DNA from: Nocardia macrotermitis
Lineage (GTDB): Bacteria; Actinomycetota; Actinomycetes; Mycobacteriales; Mycobacteriaceae
Reading direction: 5' to 3'
Assembly: GCF_009604405.1 (NCBI RefSeq)
Contig: NZ_WEGK01000002.1
Location: forward strand, 248,001 to 312,000
Length of the DNA stretch: 64,000 nucleotides
Shown piece after piece: positions 33,082 through 41,441 of the stretch (position 1 is its first letter; every line of letters starts with the position of its first letter). The notes beneath the pieces are model-generated. The model worked only from the letters and a program-made list of their open reading frames with translations, had not been told where the DNA came from and made no database searches. A program made the translations under genes and the position numbers.

Positions 33082-33964
33082 CGTTCAACAGACCTCGTGC
33101 GCGCCACATGATCTCAGCGGCCGACGGCTGCCGAACATCGTGCCGAGCGCAGCGCGGCCCGCGATGTCACAGCAAACCCGAACCGGTGAGTAGCGGTGCT
33201 CGAGCACCGCTGCACGCACGTCGAACTAGGTATCTCGGTGCGATCGAACCCTGCTCCCTCAAACACGTTGCGCACTCCTGCCCGGCCCGGATCCGAAGAT
33301 GGACTCCCGGTTAACGGTACCGCAATTCCCCAGGAATGCAGGACAACTCGGACAGGCCGCCGGGCGGATGCTGCGGCGAGAGCCGAAAAACATTGCTGCC
33401 CAATGCAGCTGGCCGATAAGCCCGATTTGCCGGTGTGAGACGGGAACTCGCGAGGTGAGCCGGAGTGATCGGCCAGGTGGGGTGGCCCAACGGAATCACT
33501 CCGGGTGCACCGTTCGTGTGATAAGGCCTACATCGAGGGGTGTCTGTGCGATGGCTGTGAATCGCCGAATATCGTTTGTGAGGTTACGTGAACGTGAACT
33601 CGATGTTGCTGTGGCAGGCATCGGAATCGGCTCGGGCGGAATGGCGAATCGCGCTCGGCGGCGATCATTTTCGATCGCATACGGCCCTAGCTGCGCGTTT
33701 GGTCTATACCGACTGCATCGATAGCTGATCGATGGCTCGAGTCGGTGATGTTACGAAGGGGAAGCCAGGGCTCGGCGGCAGCTGTCGAATGTGCCGCGGC
33801 TCACATCGGCTGTATACCCCCATACACAGTGCCGACGGCTCCGAATACTTGATGGTGCACGGCGGGCGATGATTCGGGTTCGTCGCGCACTGTCTCGGAT
33901 ACACCCGGCACCGGTGGATGAACGCAATGAGCCGCTGACAACCACCGGTGCACGGGCTCGGGGA
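33082..33964. other. Upstream region of the megagene, no supported gene
   Basis: This 883-bp gap precedes the megagene start. The ORFs in it lack motifs and start signals. It holds several inverted repeats, listed as separate features or findings (33460-33504, 33661-33678, 33716-33734). The megagene promoter must lie here because the next upstream gene on the same strand ends at 33965. Confidence 0.6.
33460..33504. promoter_or_regulatory. Nested inverted repeat upstream of the megagene
   Basis: Perfect 10-bp arms CCGGAGTGAT (33460-33469) and ATCACTCCGG (33495-33504) enclose a second stem GGCCA/TGGCC (33471-33475, 33483-33487). No U-tract follows on either strand. It could be a terminator for the upstream dehydrogenase operon, or an operator or RNA structure. 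Confidence 0.6.
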
Positions 33965-35035
33965 TCAGGAAACCAGTCCGCGACCGGTGGTGAGCGGGAT
34001 ATCCACGGCCGTCAGCAATCCGGCCCGGGCCTCGATCACCGCGGGCACGGCGCTGACCAGCCGGGCGGCAGTACCGACCAGGCCCGCTCGCGCGTGATCG
34101 CCGTTGCTGTAGAGCTGGAGATCCAGCCGGTAATCGGGTTCGCCCTCGACTTCGACTCGGTAGCAACCCTTTCCGGTGGGCTGCGGCCACTCCGGGGCCA
34201 GCTCCGGATGCAGCCGGGTGATGTGTTCGAGCACGAAAACCTCACGCCCCGACCGAATCCCACTGACCCGGAAACGCAGGGCGGCGGCGGTTCCGGCGGC
34301 TACGGTACGTCCGGCCACCTGCAGCGGTCCGGGCGCGGCGATCCGCTCGAAATCCTGTGTCACATCGTCCAATTCGACATCCAGCGCGGCCGCGAGCTGA
34401 CGCACCACACTGCCCCACGCCAGGGTGAGCACGCCCGGCTGCAACAGCAGCGGCAACTCCTCCAGCGCGCTGCCGAAACCCATGATCTCGAACAGCACCT
34501 TGGGATTGTCGTAGGTGGAGTAGTCCATGAGTTCCGAGCACACGACGCGGTCGATGCGTTCGCTGCCGCTGGTCAGCAGCAGTGGGAGCCAGTCGTTGGC
34601 CCAGCCGGGATCGATCCCGTTCACCCACAGTGACGCCCCGCCCTCCCGCGCGGCCTCGACGATCGGGTCGATGGCTTCGGAAGGCAGTGTGCCGTAAGGG
34701 AATTGCAGGAACACCGGACTGCTGGACACGACGTTGATCCCGGCCCGCAGGAAGCGTTTCAGGTCCTCGACCGCCTCCATCAGCCGATCGTCGGCCATGG
34801 CGGTGTGCACGATGCAATCGGGTTTCAGGGCGAGCAGCGCGTCGGCGTCGGTGGTGGCGATGATGCCGGTCGGGGTGTCCAGGCCCGCGAGTTCGGCGGC
34901 GTCCCTACCCGCCTTCGCCTCGCTCGACACCCAGACGCCGACCAGCTCCAGTTCCGGCCGGGCGATGATGGACCGCAACGCCCAGTGCCCGACATTGCCT
35001 GTGCTCCACTGGATTACGCGATAGGTCATGCTCAC
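33965..35035 (-). CDS. DapB-like NAD(P)-dependent oxidoreductase
   Basis: This 356-residue protein has an N-terminal Rossmann domain (YRVIQWSTGNVGHWAL, about residues 5-20, with GxxGxxAL) of the dihydrodipicolinate reductase-like type found in actinobacteria. The C-terminal half resembles the 2,4-diaminopentanoate dehydrogenase-like domain. Conserved stretches are VVSSSPVFLQFPYG and WVNGIDPGWANDWLP. The substrate is unknown. The start lies 3 bp after the stop of the upstream SDR gene, so the two are co-transcribed. The same pairing (SDR plus a protein of about 358 aa) exists, as I recall, as M. tuberculosis Rv0927c-Rv0926c. The divergent TetR gene is the probable regulator. Confidence 0.8.
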   Translation of the reverse strand: MSMTYRVIQWSTGNVGHWALRSIIARPELELVGVWVSSEAKAGRDAAELAGLDTPTGIIATTDADALLALKPDCIVHTAMADDRLMEAVEDLKRFLRAGINVVSSSPVFLQFPYGTLPSEAIDPIVEAAREGGASLWVNGIDPGWANDWLPLLLTSGSERIDRVVCSELMDYSTYDNPKVLFEIMGFGSALEELPLLLQPGVLTLAWGSVVRQLAAALDVELDDVTQDFERIAAPGPLQVAGRTVAAGTAAALRFRVSGIRSGREVFVLEHITRLHPELAPEWPQPTGKGCYRVEVEGEPDYRLDLQLYSNGDHARAGLVGTAARLVSAVPAVIEARAGLLTAVDIPLTTGRGLVS

Positions 35036-35038
35036 TCC

Positions 35039-35827
35039 TCACAGATCCGGCAGGCCGAGTGCGAGATTCGGGGCCTCGATACCGCCGTCGACCTCGAGTA
35101 TCTTGCCGGTGATGTAGCCGCCCGCGCGGGAACTCAGGTAGACGATCGCCGCGGCGATCTCCCACGGCTCGCCCAACCGGCCCAGCGGGGTCGCGTCCTC
35201 CATGGTCTTCTTGACCGCCGGCTGCTGCGCGACGACCTCGAGCGCCGAGGTGAGCACCGAGCCGACCGCGATCGCGTTGACCCGGATGCGCGGGGAGAGA
35301 TCGGTCGCGGCGAGCCGAGTCCAGTGTGCCAGTGCGGCTTTCGCGGTGCCGTAGGCCAGGAAGCCGCGGCCCGGGGAGCGGCCCATCATCGAGGAGATGT
35401 TGACCACCGAACCGCCGTCGCCGCGCAGCATGTGCGGGACCGCGGCCTGAGTGAGCGCGTGCGCGGTGCTCACGTTGAAGCGGAACGCCTCCTCGAGGAA
35501 TTCCGGGGTGGTGGTCATGAAGGTGTTCGGCATGGTGCCGCCGACATTGTTGACCACGATATCGATCCGGCCCAATTCCGCTGCGGCGGTGTCGGCCAGC
35601 GCGGTGACCGCGGTGAGGTCGGACAGGTCGCAGGGAACGGTGATCGCCTTGCGGCCCAGCGCGCGGATCTTGCCCGCCACCTCGTCGAGTTGGGTGGCGG
35701 TGCGGGCGGCGATCGCGACGTCGGCGCCGGCCTCGGCCAGGGCCAGGGCGGTCGCCGCGCCGATGCCGCGACCCGCGCCGGTGACGACGGCGACGCGGCC
35801 GTCGAGGCGGAAGGTGTCCAGGATCAT
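35039..35827 (-). CDS. Short-chain dehydrogenase/reductase (SDR)
   Basis: This classical SDR has 262 residues: cofactor motif [14 protein letters not shown] (about 14-27), structural NNVGG (about 93-97), catalytic Ser in VVNISSMMG, the YGTAK catalytic Tyr-Lys pair (about 158-162), and a C-terminal GxxxxVDGG ([11 protein letters not shown]). The arginine after the first beta-strand region (AARTATQ) suggests NADP(H). A strong AGGAGA lies just ahead of the ATG. It leads the two-gene operon with the DapB-like oxidoreductase and is transcribed away from the TetR gene. The substrate is not evident; lipid or sterol catabolism is a plausible setting because related TetR/SDR clusters serve it. Confidence 0.88.
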   Translation of the reverse strand: MILDTFRLDGRVAVVTGAGRGIGAATALALAEAGADVAIAARTATQLDEVAGKIRALGRKAITVPCDLSDLTAVTALADTAAAELGRIDIVVNNVGGTMPNTFMTTTPEFLEEAFRFNVSTAHALTQAAVPHMLRGDGGSVVNISSMMGRSPGRGFLAYGTAKAALAHWTRLAATDLSPRIRVNAIAVGSVLTSALEVVAQQPAVKKTMEDATPLGRLGEPWEIAAAIVYLSSRAGGYITGKILEVDGGIEAPNLALGLPDL

Positions 35828-35866
35828 CGAAATCTCCTCGGTTGTGTGGTTTCGATCACAAAGTCT

Positions 35867-35884
35867 TTAAGAATTATTGCTTAA
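35867..35884. promoter_or_regulatory. Candidate TetR operator between the SDR and TetR genes
   Basis: TTAAG (35867-35871) and CTTAA (35880-35884) form a perfect inverted repeat with an 8-bp A/T-rich spacer, in an otherwise GC-rich sequence, 40 bp from the SDR start and about 50 bp from the TetR start. Position and symmetry suit binding by the divergently encoded dimeric regulator. Confidence 0.55.
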
Positions 35885-35935
35885 TTGTCAAGAGTTCGTT
35901 CCGTCTGTCCTGGTGAGTGGGTTATTCTGCTGCCT

Positions 35936-36580
35936 GTGGCAGAGATGACAGCGCGCGAGCGGATCCTCCTCGCGGCGGAGCGGCTGATCGCCGAGCGCGG
36001 GCAGTCGGTGCCGCTGCGCGATATCGCGGCGGCGGCCGGGCAGCGGAACAATTCCGCGGTGCAGTACCACTTCGGTTCCCGGGACGGGCTCATCGAGGCC
36101 GTGGTGGAACAGCGGATGGCGACCCTCGAGCTGCGTCGGCTGGAACTGCTCGCCGAACGTGCCGCCGCCGACGCGCCGGACGGGGTGCACGAACTGCTCG
36201 AAGCGCTGGTCGTGCCCATGTTCGAATTGCGGTCCCAGCACGGAATCGGTTATTACGCAAGGTTTCTCGAGCAGATCCGCACCCACCCCGCGGTGACCGA
36301 CGAGGCCAATCTGCGCGGCACCCGCCGCACCTCGGTGCGCGTCATCATGCACCGCCTCGACCGCGCCCTGCCCGAACTTCCGCCCGCCCTGCGCCTGCGC
36401 CGCCTCCGCACCCTCCCCACCGTGCTGTTCTCCCTGCTCGCCGACCATGAACGCGCCATCGAGGACGACCGCGTCGCCGCCGACGACACCACCGCCTGGT
36501 CCGAACTCATCGATATGCTGGCCGGCGTCCTCACCGCCCCGGTCGCCGCACCGCGCCTCGGCAATAGCATGAAGGCATGA
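35936..36580 (+). CDS. TetR/AcrR family transcriptional regulator
   Basis: The protein opens (M/V)AEMTARERILLAAERLI, then IAERGQSVPLRDIAAAAGQ and NSAVQYHFGSRDGLIEAV, the complete TetR helix-turn-helix (about residues 5-55). The ligand-binding C-terminal domain of about 150 residues contains HGIGYYARFLEQIRTHP. The start is GTG 35936 or ATG 35945; upstream codons in the same frame (TTG 35885) would run through the promoter region. The stop codon overlaps the next ATG (ATGA). It probably represses the divergent SDR/DapB-like operon and itself. The ligand is unknown. Confidence 0.88.
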   Translation: MAEMTARERILLAAERLIAERGQSVPLRDIAAAAGQRNNSAVQYHFGSRDGLIEAVVEQRMATLELRRLELLAERAAADAPDGVHELLEALVVPMFELRSQHGIGYYARFLEQIRTHPAVTDEANLRGTRRTSVRVIMHRLDRALPELPPALRLRRLRTLPTVLFSLLADHERAIEDDRVAADDTTAWSELIDMLAGVLTAPVAAPRLGNSMKA

Positions 36581-36948
36581 CACCCTCGATCGACTTCGCC
36601 GCCCCGATCGCCGTCCTACGCATCTTCGATGTCACCAAGGCATACGAATTCTATTGCGACTACCTGGGTTTCACCGTCGACTGGGAACACCGCTTCGAAC
36701 CCGACCTCCCCCTCTACGCCCAACTCTCCCGCTCCGGCGCACTCATCCACCTCAGCGAACACCACGGCGACGGCACCCCCGGCACCGTCCTGTGGACAAC
36801 CGTCGACGACATCCACACCTGGCATGCCGAACTAGCCGCGAAGAACTACGGCTACGCCCGCCCCGGCCCACCCCAACCCGGCCCCGGCGGCCCAGGTTTC
36901 GCCGTCACGGACCCGTTCGGCAACACCTTACGTTTCGCCCAGCGATGA
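36577..36948 (+). CDS. Glyoxalase/bleomycin resistance-fold protein
   Basis: This 123-residue VOC-fold protein has two beta-alpha-beta-beta-beta halves, visible as VLRIFDVTKAYEFYCDYLGF and IHTWHAELAAKNYG, with LIHLSEHHGDGTPG in the middle and FAVTDPFGNTLRF at the end. The latter carries the typical DPFGN strand. The size and the EHxGDGxPG segment fit BLMT-like members that bind bleomycin-type or other small molecules without metal catalysis, but a metal-dependent reaction is possible. Its ATG overlaps the TetR stop (ATGA), so it is translationally coupled to the regulator. Confidence 0.85.
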   Translation: MTPSIDFAAPIAVLRIFDVTKAYEFYCDYLGFTVDWEHRFEPDLPLYAQLSRSGALIHLSEHHGDGTPGTVLWTTVDDIHTWHAELAAKNYGYARPGPPQPGPGGPGFAVTDPFGNTLRFAQR

Positions 36949-36955
36949 TGAGCCA

Positions 36956-37500
36956 CCGTATTTCGTTGGCGGCGAGTTGGTTCGCGGCGGGTGTTGTGAG
37001 CACGATCTGTTGGTGCCGTGTGTCGTTCGGGTCGGCGGCGGGTCGGGGCGGACAATGTCGGATTGCTGTGTCGTCGGTAGTGGCCTGTGGTTCGCGCAGC
37101 GGGGTGAGTCGCCGTATTTCGTTGGCGGCGGGACGGATTCGCGGTCGGCGGGAGTTCGGTGTGTGGTTCGCGACAAGTGTGGGCGCGTGATCTGTTGGTG
37201 CTGTGTGCTGTTCGGGTCGGCGGCGGGTCGGGTCGGATGACGTCGGTTGCTGTGTCGTCGGTAGTGGCCTGTGGTTCGCGCAGCGGGGTGGGTCGCCGTA
37301 TTTCGTTGGCGGCCGGATGGGTTCGCGGTCGGCGGGAGCCCGGCGTGTGGCGTGGTTCGCGGTGGGGGTGTGAGCGCGTGATCTGTTGGTGCTGTGTGCT
37401 GTTCGGGTCGGATGACGTTGGTTGCCGCGTCGTTGGTAGTGGCGTGTGCTTCGCAGGGCGGGGGTGAGTCGCCGTAATTCCGTTGGCGGTGAGTTGGATT
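36956..37500 (+). repeat. Imperfect tandem repeats of about 156-184 bp, four starts
   Basis: The motif CCGTATTTCGTTGGCGGC begins units at 36956, 37112, 37296 and (as a variant) 37472. Between these, further shared blocks recur in the same order: GATCTGTTGGTGCTGTGTG, GTTCGGGTCGG and GTCGTCGGTAGTGGCCTGTG. The array begins eight bases after the glyoxalase gene stop. No spacers of CRISPR type are present. Confidence 0.85.
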
Positions 37501-37767
37501 CGTTGTCGCCGGTGATAGGGCACGTGAGTGTGGTTCGCGGTGGCCGGTCGTTTTCGGCGGCGGGTGTGAGTGCGGAGAGGTTGTTGTGGGTGAGCGTGTT
37601 CTGACGCAGGTATGACGGATGGGTGATCGACAGGCTTGACGAGGGTCGCTTGGCGGTGCGGCGGAGCCGATCGAGCGGACCCGTTCGTGATGGTCGAATT
37701 GTCGGGCGCGATCGTGCGCCGTCGGGCTCGATGACGTGGCGGAAGGGGAGGGTGGCTATTACCTTGG
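37501..37767. other. GT-rich intergenic stretch
   Basis: This continues the repeat array to the DUF2752 gene. The plus strand is conspicuously G/T-rich. No gene or clear promoter was found. Confidence 0.5.
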
Positions 37768-38205
37768 GTGATTGTGGATGACGTGGGTAGTCCGGCGGTT
37801 CCGGTGCGGTGGCGGGGGTTGGGGACTCCGGCGATGGTGGGGGGGATCGCGCTGGCTGCGGCTGCGGTGGTGCATTTCTATGATCCGCATGTGGAGGGGT
37901 CGTATGGGATCTGTCCGTTTTATGCGTTGACCGGGTGGTGGTGTCCGGGGTGTGGGGGGTTGCGGGGGATGCATGATCTGACCGAGGGGCATGTGCTGGA
38001 TGCTGTGCACAGCAATGTTTTTCTGGTGCCGCTGATCGTGGGGTTCTCGCTGTGGTGGGTGGAGTGGGTGGTGCGGCGGTGGCGGGGGGTGCCGGGGCGG
38101 CGGTGGGCGATGAACCGCGCGACGTTGGTGGTGGTGCTGGTGTTGCTCACGGTGTTCACGGTGGTGCGCAATACGCCGTGGGGTAGCTGGCTCGCTCCGG
38201 TGTAG
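37768..38205 (+). CDS. DUF2752 family membrane protein
   Basis: This 145-residue protein has the DUF2752 core YGICPFYALTGWWCPGCGG (about residues 49-67) followed by LRGMHDLTEG, and three hydrophobic segments (about 22-38, 85-98 and 120-135). The CPF and CPGCG cysteines are the family hallmark. GTG 37768 is the assigned start; GTG 37774 is an alternative. The function of the family is unknown. The next gene, 51 bp downstream, may be in the same unit. Confidence 0.88.
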   Translation: MIVDDVGSPAVPVRWRGLGTPAMVGGIALAAAAVVHFYDPHVEGSYGICPFYALTGWWCPGCGGLRGMHDLTEGHVLDAVHSNVFLVPLIVGFSLWWVEWVVRRWRGVPGRRWAMNRATLVVVLVLLTVFTVVRNTPWGSWLAPV

Positions 38206-38256
38206 TCGCGGCGTGGGCGTGGTGTGGTTTGCCCGGACATTCGGCATGCTGGTGGT

Positions 38257-38445
38257 ATGGCTGATTCTCTGAAGGCCCGTATCCGGGACAAGCTCGTGCG
38301 TCAGCTGAACGAGGACGGCGTGCCCGATCGAGAGCGCGACGATCCCCGGCAGATCGCGGTCGAGGCCGATCTCGAGGCCCTCGACGCGGTCGCCGAGGAC
38401 GATCCGCTGCTGGAAGAACTCGCCGCGCGCTATCTGGTGCCCTGA
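38257..38445 (+). CDS. Small conserved-type hypothetical protein (62 aa)
   Basis: The ATG at 38257 gives MADSLKARIRDKLVRQLNE followed by a strongly acidic, helix-forming tail ending ELAARYLVP. It has no signal or membrane segment. An upstream in-frame start (38224) exists but would add residues from the promoter-like region. Small acidic helical proteins of this type are common in actinobacteria; the function is unknown. Confidence 0.65.
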   Translation: MADSLKARIRDKLVRQLNEDGVPDRERDDPRQIAVEADLEALDAVAEDDPLLEELAARYLVP

Positions 38446-38583
38446 GGGATCAACGCTGCCCGGTGCTCCGAGGGGCCAGCGTTATTCGGTGCTTTGAGGG
38501 ATCAGCGTTGTTCGGTGCTCCGAGGGGCCAGCGTTGTTCGGTGCTTTGAGGGATCAGCGTTGTTCGGTACTCCGACGGATCAG
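38444..38583 (+). repeat. 26-bp tandem repeats, five full copies plus a partial one
   Basis: Five units starting GAGGG(A/G)TCA or GAGGGGCCA run head to tail from the stop codon of the small gene into the stop codon of the convergent aminotransferase gene. Two variants alternate (ATCA...CTCC and GCCA...CTTT), so the true period may be 52 bp. The array fills the whole gap between the two convergent genes. Confidence 0.9.
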
Positions 38584-39896
38584 AAAGCGCAGGGTGCGGC
38601 ACCGGATGCGCCCGACAGCCCGGGGCGGGTTTCGGGGGACGGGTTCCACTGGCCGTCGGTGCAGGTGTAGTCCCAGGTCGGGCCTGTCGTGACGAGTGCG
38701 GCGAGGGCTTCGATCAGGCGGTCGACATCCGCGGCGCTGGTGCCCAGGCCGATGCTCGCGCGGATCGCGCCGTCGACGCCGAGGCGGGCCAGCAGGGGAT
38801 GGGCGCAGAAGCGGCCGTCGCGGACGCCGATGCCGTACTCGGCGGACAGATAGGCCGCGACCTGACCCGGGGCGAATCCGTCCACTGTGAAGGCGAGGAT
38901 GCCGACACTGTCGGCGCTGTCCGGCCAGATACGCAGGAAGTTCACTCCCGCAAGGGATTTCAGGCCGTCACGCAGGCGTTCGGTGAGGGCGCGTTCGTGT
39001 GCCGCGGCGGCCTCGGCATCGATCGAGCCGAGCGCGTCGCAGGCGGCGGCGAGGGCGGCCGCGCCCAGCACGTTGGGGGATCCGGCCTCGTGACGTTGTG
39101 GCGCGCAAGCCCATTCGGCCTCGGTGGTGGTGACCCGGCGGACCGCGCCGCCACCGGCCAGATACGGTTCGGCGGCGTCCAGCCAGTCGCGGCGGCCGAC
39201 CAGCACGCCCGACCCGAACGGTGCGTAGAGCTTGTGGCCGGACAGGGCGAGATAATCGATTCCGATGTCGCACAGGTCGATTCGCCGATGCGGGGCCAGC
39301 TGCGCGGCATCGACCAGAATCCGCGCACCGCACTGATGCGCCACCTCGGCCAGCCGCCGCAGCGGCAGCACCTCACCGGTCACATTGGAAGCACCCGTAA
39401 CTGCCAGCAGCGCAGCGGGTTTGGCGCACAGTTCGGCGACGACGCGGTGGATGGTCTCGTCCACCGTGTCGGCGGCGCGCACCACCCGGCGGCCGTGCCG
39501 GGTCCAGGGCAGGAAGTTGGCGTGATGTTCGATATCGAGTACGACGGTGTCGCCGGGCACGCACGAAGCCAGCAGATTCAGCGAATCGGTTGTGTTGCGG
39601 GTGAATACGACCACCTGATCGTCGGCGCAGTTCAGGAAGCGCGACACCGAGTTCCGGGCATTCTCGTAGCAGTCCGTCGAGATCCGCGAGGCGTATCCCG
39701 CGCCGCGATGCACACTGGCGTAGTACGGCAGCAGCTCGTTCACCCGGTCGCACACCTGCGTCAACGCCGGTGCGCTGGCCGCATAGTCGAAATTGGCATA
39801 TCCGCGAGTTCCCCCTTGCACCAACGGAACTCGCAGATCGCATCCGGACACACGGGCGATCGGAGCACAGGTCTGATCGAGTACGGCAGTCATCAC
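38580..39896 (-). CDS. Class V aminotransferase / cysteine desulfurase-like PLP enzyme
   Basis: The roughly 437-residue protein has NFDYAASAP (about 35-43), a PLP-binding TRNTTDSLN, ILVDAAQLAPH (PLP-contacting Asp), SGHKLYAPFGSG (internal aldimine Lys221 counting from ATG 39893), and GRFCAHPLL (Cys363), the position of the sulfur-accepting Cys in group II cysteine desulfurases. Predicted reactions are desulfuration of cysteine or a related sulfur amino acid. The start is ATG 39893 or the preceding GTG 39896; GAGGG lies five bases before the ATG. A SAM-IV riboswitch in the 5' leader links it to sulfur amino acid metabolism. It is not next to a SUF operon, so a role in Fe-S assembly is less likely. 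Confidence 0.82.
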   Translation of the reverse strand: MMTAVLDQTCAPIARVSGCDLRVPLVQGGTRGYANFDYAASAPALTQVCDRVNELLPYYASVHRGAGYASRISTDCYENARNSVSRFLNCADDQVVVFTRNTTDSLNLLASCVPGDTVVLDIEHHANFLPWTRHGRRVVRAADTVDETIHRVVAELCAKPAALLAVTGASNVTGEVLPLRRLAEVAHQCGARILVDAAQLAPHRRIDLCDIGIDYLALSGHKLYAPFGSGVLVGRRDWLDAAEPYLAGGGAVRRVTTTEAEWACAPQRHEAGSPNVLGAAALAAACDALGSIDAEAAAAHERALTERLRDGLKSLAGVNFLRIWPDSADSVGILAFTVDGFAPGQVAAYLSAEYGIGVRDGRFCAHPLLARLGVDGAIRASIGLGTSAADVDRLIEALAALVTTGPTWDYTCTDGQWNPSPETRPGLSGASGAAPCAF

Positions 39897-39933
39897 AACC
39901 CTCTTCGGGACAGGGGACCCCGGAAAAGGTGAA

Positions 39934-40052
39934 CGGGAGCCCGCGCTTGCCGCACCCGGTCGGGCGACGGCCCGGTCGTCACCCGGAGCACCCCGCCGCG
40001 GAGGAGGGTTGCCGACCAGCTAGCCGGGGCTTGACGCTGGCACTCATGACCT
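39934..40052 (-). promoter_or_regulatory. SAM-IV riboswitch upstream of the cysteine desulfurase-like gene
   Basis: The minus-strand leader contains the SAM-IV core: GGTCATGAGTGCCAGCG at its 5' end, then GTCAAGCCCCGGCTAGCTGG, CGGCAACCCTCC, CCGCGGCGGGGTGCTCCGG, GTGACGACC closing the first stem, and GGCAAGCGCGGGC near the 3' end. These are close to the SAM-IV consensus as I know it. SAM binding should reduce expression. The leader then runs about 38 nt to the ATG, with a possible CCCT/AGGG stem touching the GAGGG ribosome binding site. Confidence 0.9.
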
Positions 40053-40059
40053 GAATCGA

Positions 40060-40088
40060 GATTGACAGACACCCCCGAACCTTGTCAA
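40060..40088 (-). promoter_or_regulatory. Promoter for the riboswitch transcript
   Basis: On the minus strand TTGACA (40088-40083) is followed after exactly 17 bp by TCAATC (40065-40060). A start site about seven bases further (near 40053) coincides with the 5' end of the riboswitch core at 40052. TTGACA also reads on the plus strand (40062-40067), towards the LysE gene. Confidence 0.65.
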
Positions 40089-40139
40089 CCCCGTCGATTT
40101 TCCCTTGCGCTCGGCGCTGAACTGCGTTTGCTTGGTCCG

Positions 40140-40799
40140 ATGAGTGTTTCGCTACTGCTCGGTTTCCTCGGACTGTGCGTGCTGCTGGCCCTCACCCCGG
40201 GCCCCGATACGCTTCTGGTGTTGCGCTACGCGATCGCCGGACGACGCCCCGCTGTCGCGGCCGCCGTGGGGTGCGCGCTGGGTGGGATCGCGTGGGCGGT
40301 GGTGGTCGCGGCCGGGGTCGCCGCGCTGCTGGAGCAGTCGGCGACCGCCTATCGTGTGCTGAAGGTCGTCGGCGGAATCTACTTGGTGTACTTGGGAATT
40401 CGCACTCTGCGTGACCATCGCCGGGCCCGAGCGGATGCCGAGGCGCAGCGGCGGCCCGAGTCCGGCGAAACGCTATCGGGCGGGGCGTTATCGGGCCGTG
40501 CGGCATCGACGCGGTCCGCGGCCGTCGCCGGGGTGCTGTCCTGCCTGTCGAATCCGAAGGTCGGCCTGTTCTACCTCGCGGTGTTGCCGCAGTTCCTGAC
40601 CCGTGTCACGTTCGGTGCCACATTGACCCTGGGCGTGATCGAATCATGTGTTGCCGCAACGGAAATGGTGCTGCTCGCGGTCGCAGCCGCAAGTGCCGTG
40701 CGGCTCGTGACCCGCCCTCGGGTACGGGATCGACTGGAACAGATCAGCGCCGGAGTGCTGGGCGCGCTGGGCATCGGCACGATCGCTTCGGCCGCGTGA
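40140..40799 (+). CDS. LysE/RhtB family amino acid exporter
   Basis: The 219-residue protein starts MSVSLLLGFLGLCVLLALTP, then the family motif PGPDTLLVLRYAIAGRR (about residues 20-36), GCALGGIAWAVVVAAG, a GGIYLVYLGIRTLR segment and a C-terminal FYLAVLPQFL. Five to six hydrophobic segments fit the LysE fold, which exports amino acids or derivatives. ATG 40140 is preferred because an upstream TTG frame would extend into the divergent promoter. It is divergent from the SAM-riboswitch-controlled gene, so export of a sulfur amino acid is a possibility but not shown. It ends at a bidirectional terminator. Confidence 0.85.
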   Translation: MSVSLLLGFLGLCVLLALTPGPDTLLVLRYAIAGRRPAVAAAVGCALGGIAWAVVVAAGVAALLEQSATAYRVLKVVGGIYLVYLGIRTLRDHRRARADAEAQRRPESGETLSGGALSGRAASTRSAAVAGVLSCLSNPKVGLFYLAVLPQFLTRVTFGATLTLGVIESCVAATEMVLLAVAAASAVRLVTRPRVRDRLEQISAGVLGALGIGTIASAA

Positions 40800-40813
40800 G
40801 GGGTGCCGCGTGC

Positions 40814-40864
40814 GAGTTTTGCGCCGAAAAATGATGCCTCACAACAACTTTCGACGCAAAACTC
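40814..40864. terminator. Bidirectional terminator between the LysE and flavin reductase genes
   Basis: GAGTTTTGCGCCGAAA (40814-40829) and TTTCGACGCAAAACTC (40849-40864) are 16-bp inverted arms with one mismatch and a 19-bp loop. The AT-rich arm ends supply U-tracts on both strands. It lies between two convergent genes, and the minus-strand gene stop is at 40866. Confidence 0.85.
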
Positions 40865-40865
40865 A

Positions 40866-41441
40866 CTACAGCCCACGCGGGCGATGATACGAACCGTTGT
40901 AATACAGCAGCGGCGCGGCGATCGGATTGTCGTCGGTGGTGTCCTGAACCCGGGTGACCAAACCGATGACCAACGTGTGATCACCGATCGGAATGAGCTG
41001 ATGCACAGTGGCCCGAACCCAGATGGGGGTGTCGTGCAGCACCGGCTCACCGGTATCCAACGTCGTCCACAGCGAACTGTCGGCGAACCGCTCGTCGGCG
41101 GTGCGGGAAAAGCGTTGGGCCAGATGAAGTTGGTGGTCGCCGAGGAAATGCACGACCACCGATTCGGCCGCCAACATGGCCTCGATACTCGACGACGTCT
41201 CCGCGATATTGAAGGAGATCAGCGGCGGTTCGGCGGAGAGCGAGGCGAACGAGGTCGCGGTGAACCCCACAGGCCGCCCGTCGTTCGCGAGTGTGACAAT
41301 CGTCACTCCGGCCGGATAATGCCGCATCGCCCCGCGGAACTGCGCCGCGGTGATCCCGCCGGACTCGTCCGGATGGTGCTTCGACGCGGACGAATCGGCC
41401 GGTGCCACGGAGATCTCGGACTGCCGGGAGTTGCTCATCAC
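40866..41441 (-). CDS. Flavin reductase domain protein
   Basis: This 191-residue protein has the flavin-reductase-like fold: [16 protein letters not shown] (about residues 35-50), [21 protein letters not shown] (FMN-binding strand), [16 protein letters not shown] and DHTLVIGLV. Such enzymes supply reduced FMN or FAD to two-component monooxygenases. A short, Ser-rich N-terminal extension precedes the domain. The two Met codons at the start are adjacent. No monooxygenase partner lies next to it. Confidence 0.85.
   Translation of the reverse strand: MMSNSRQSEISVAPADSSASKHHPDESGGITAAQFRGAMRHYPAGVTIVTLANDGRPVGFTATSFASLSAEPPLISFNIAETSSSIEAMLAAESVVVHFLGDHQLHLAQRFSRTADERFADSSLWTTLDTGEPVLHDTPIWVRATVHQLIPIGDHTLVIGLVTRVQDTTDDNPIAAPLLYYNGSYHRPRGL

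Noticed and set aside
33299..33724. Plus-strand frame of 141 codons upstream of the megagene
   Set aside because: It runs through the nested inverted repeat, has no start signal and no recognisable motif.
36852..37523. Minus-strand frame of 223 codons across the tandem repeats
   Set aside because: It is open only because the repeat unit lacks stops in that frame; the product is a low-complexity Arg/Thr/Pro repeat and it overlaps the glyoxalase gene.
38580..39896. Assignment of the class V aminotransferase as SufS
   Set aside because: No SUF genes are adjacent, and control by a SAM riboswitch argues for sulfur amino acid metabolism; the Cys position alone is not enough.
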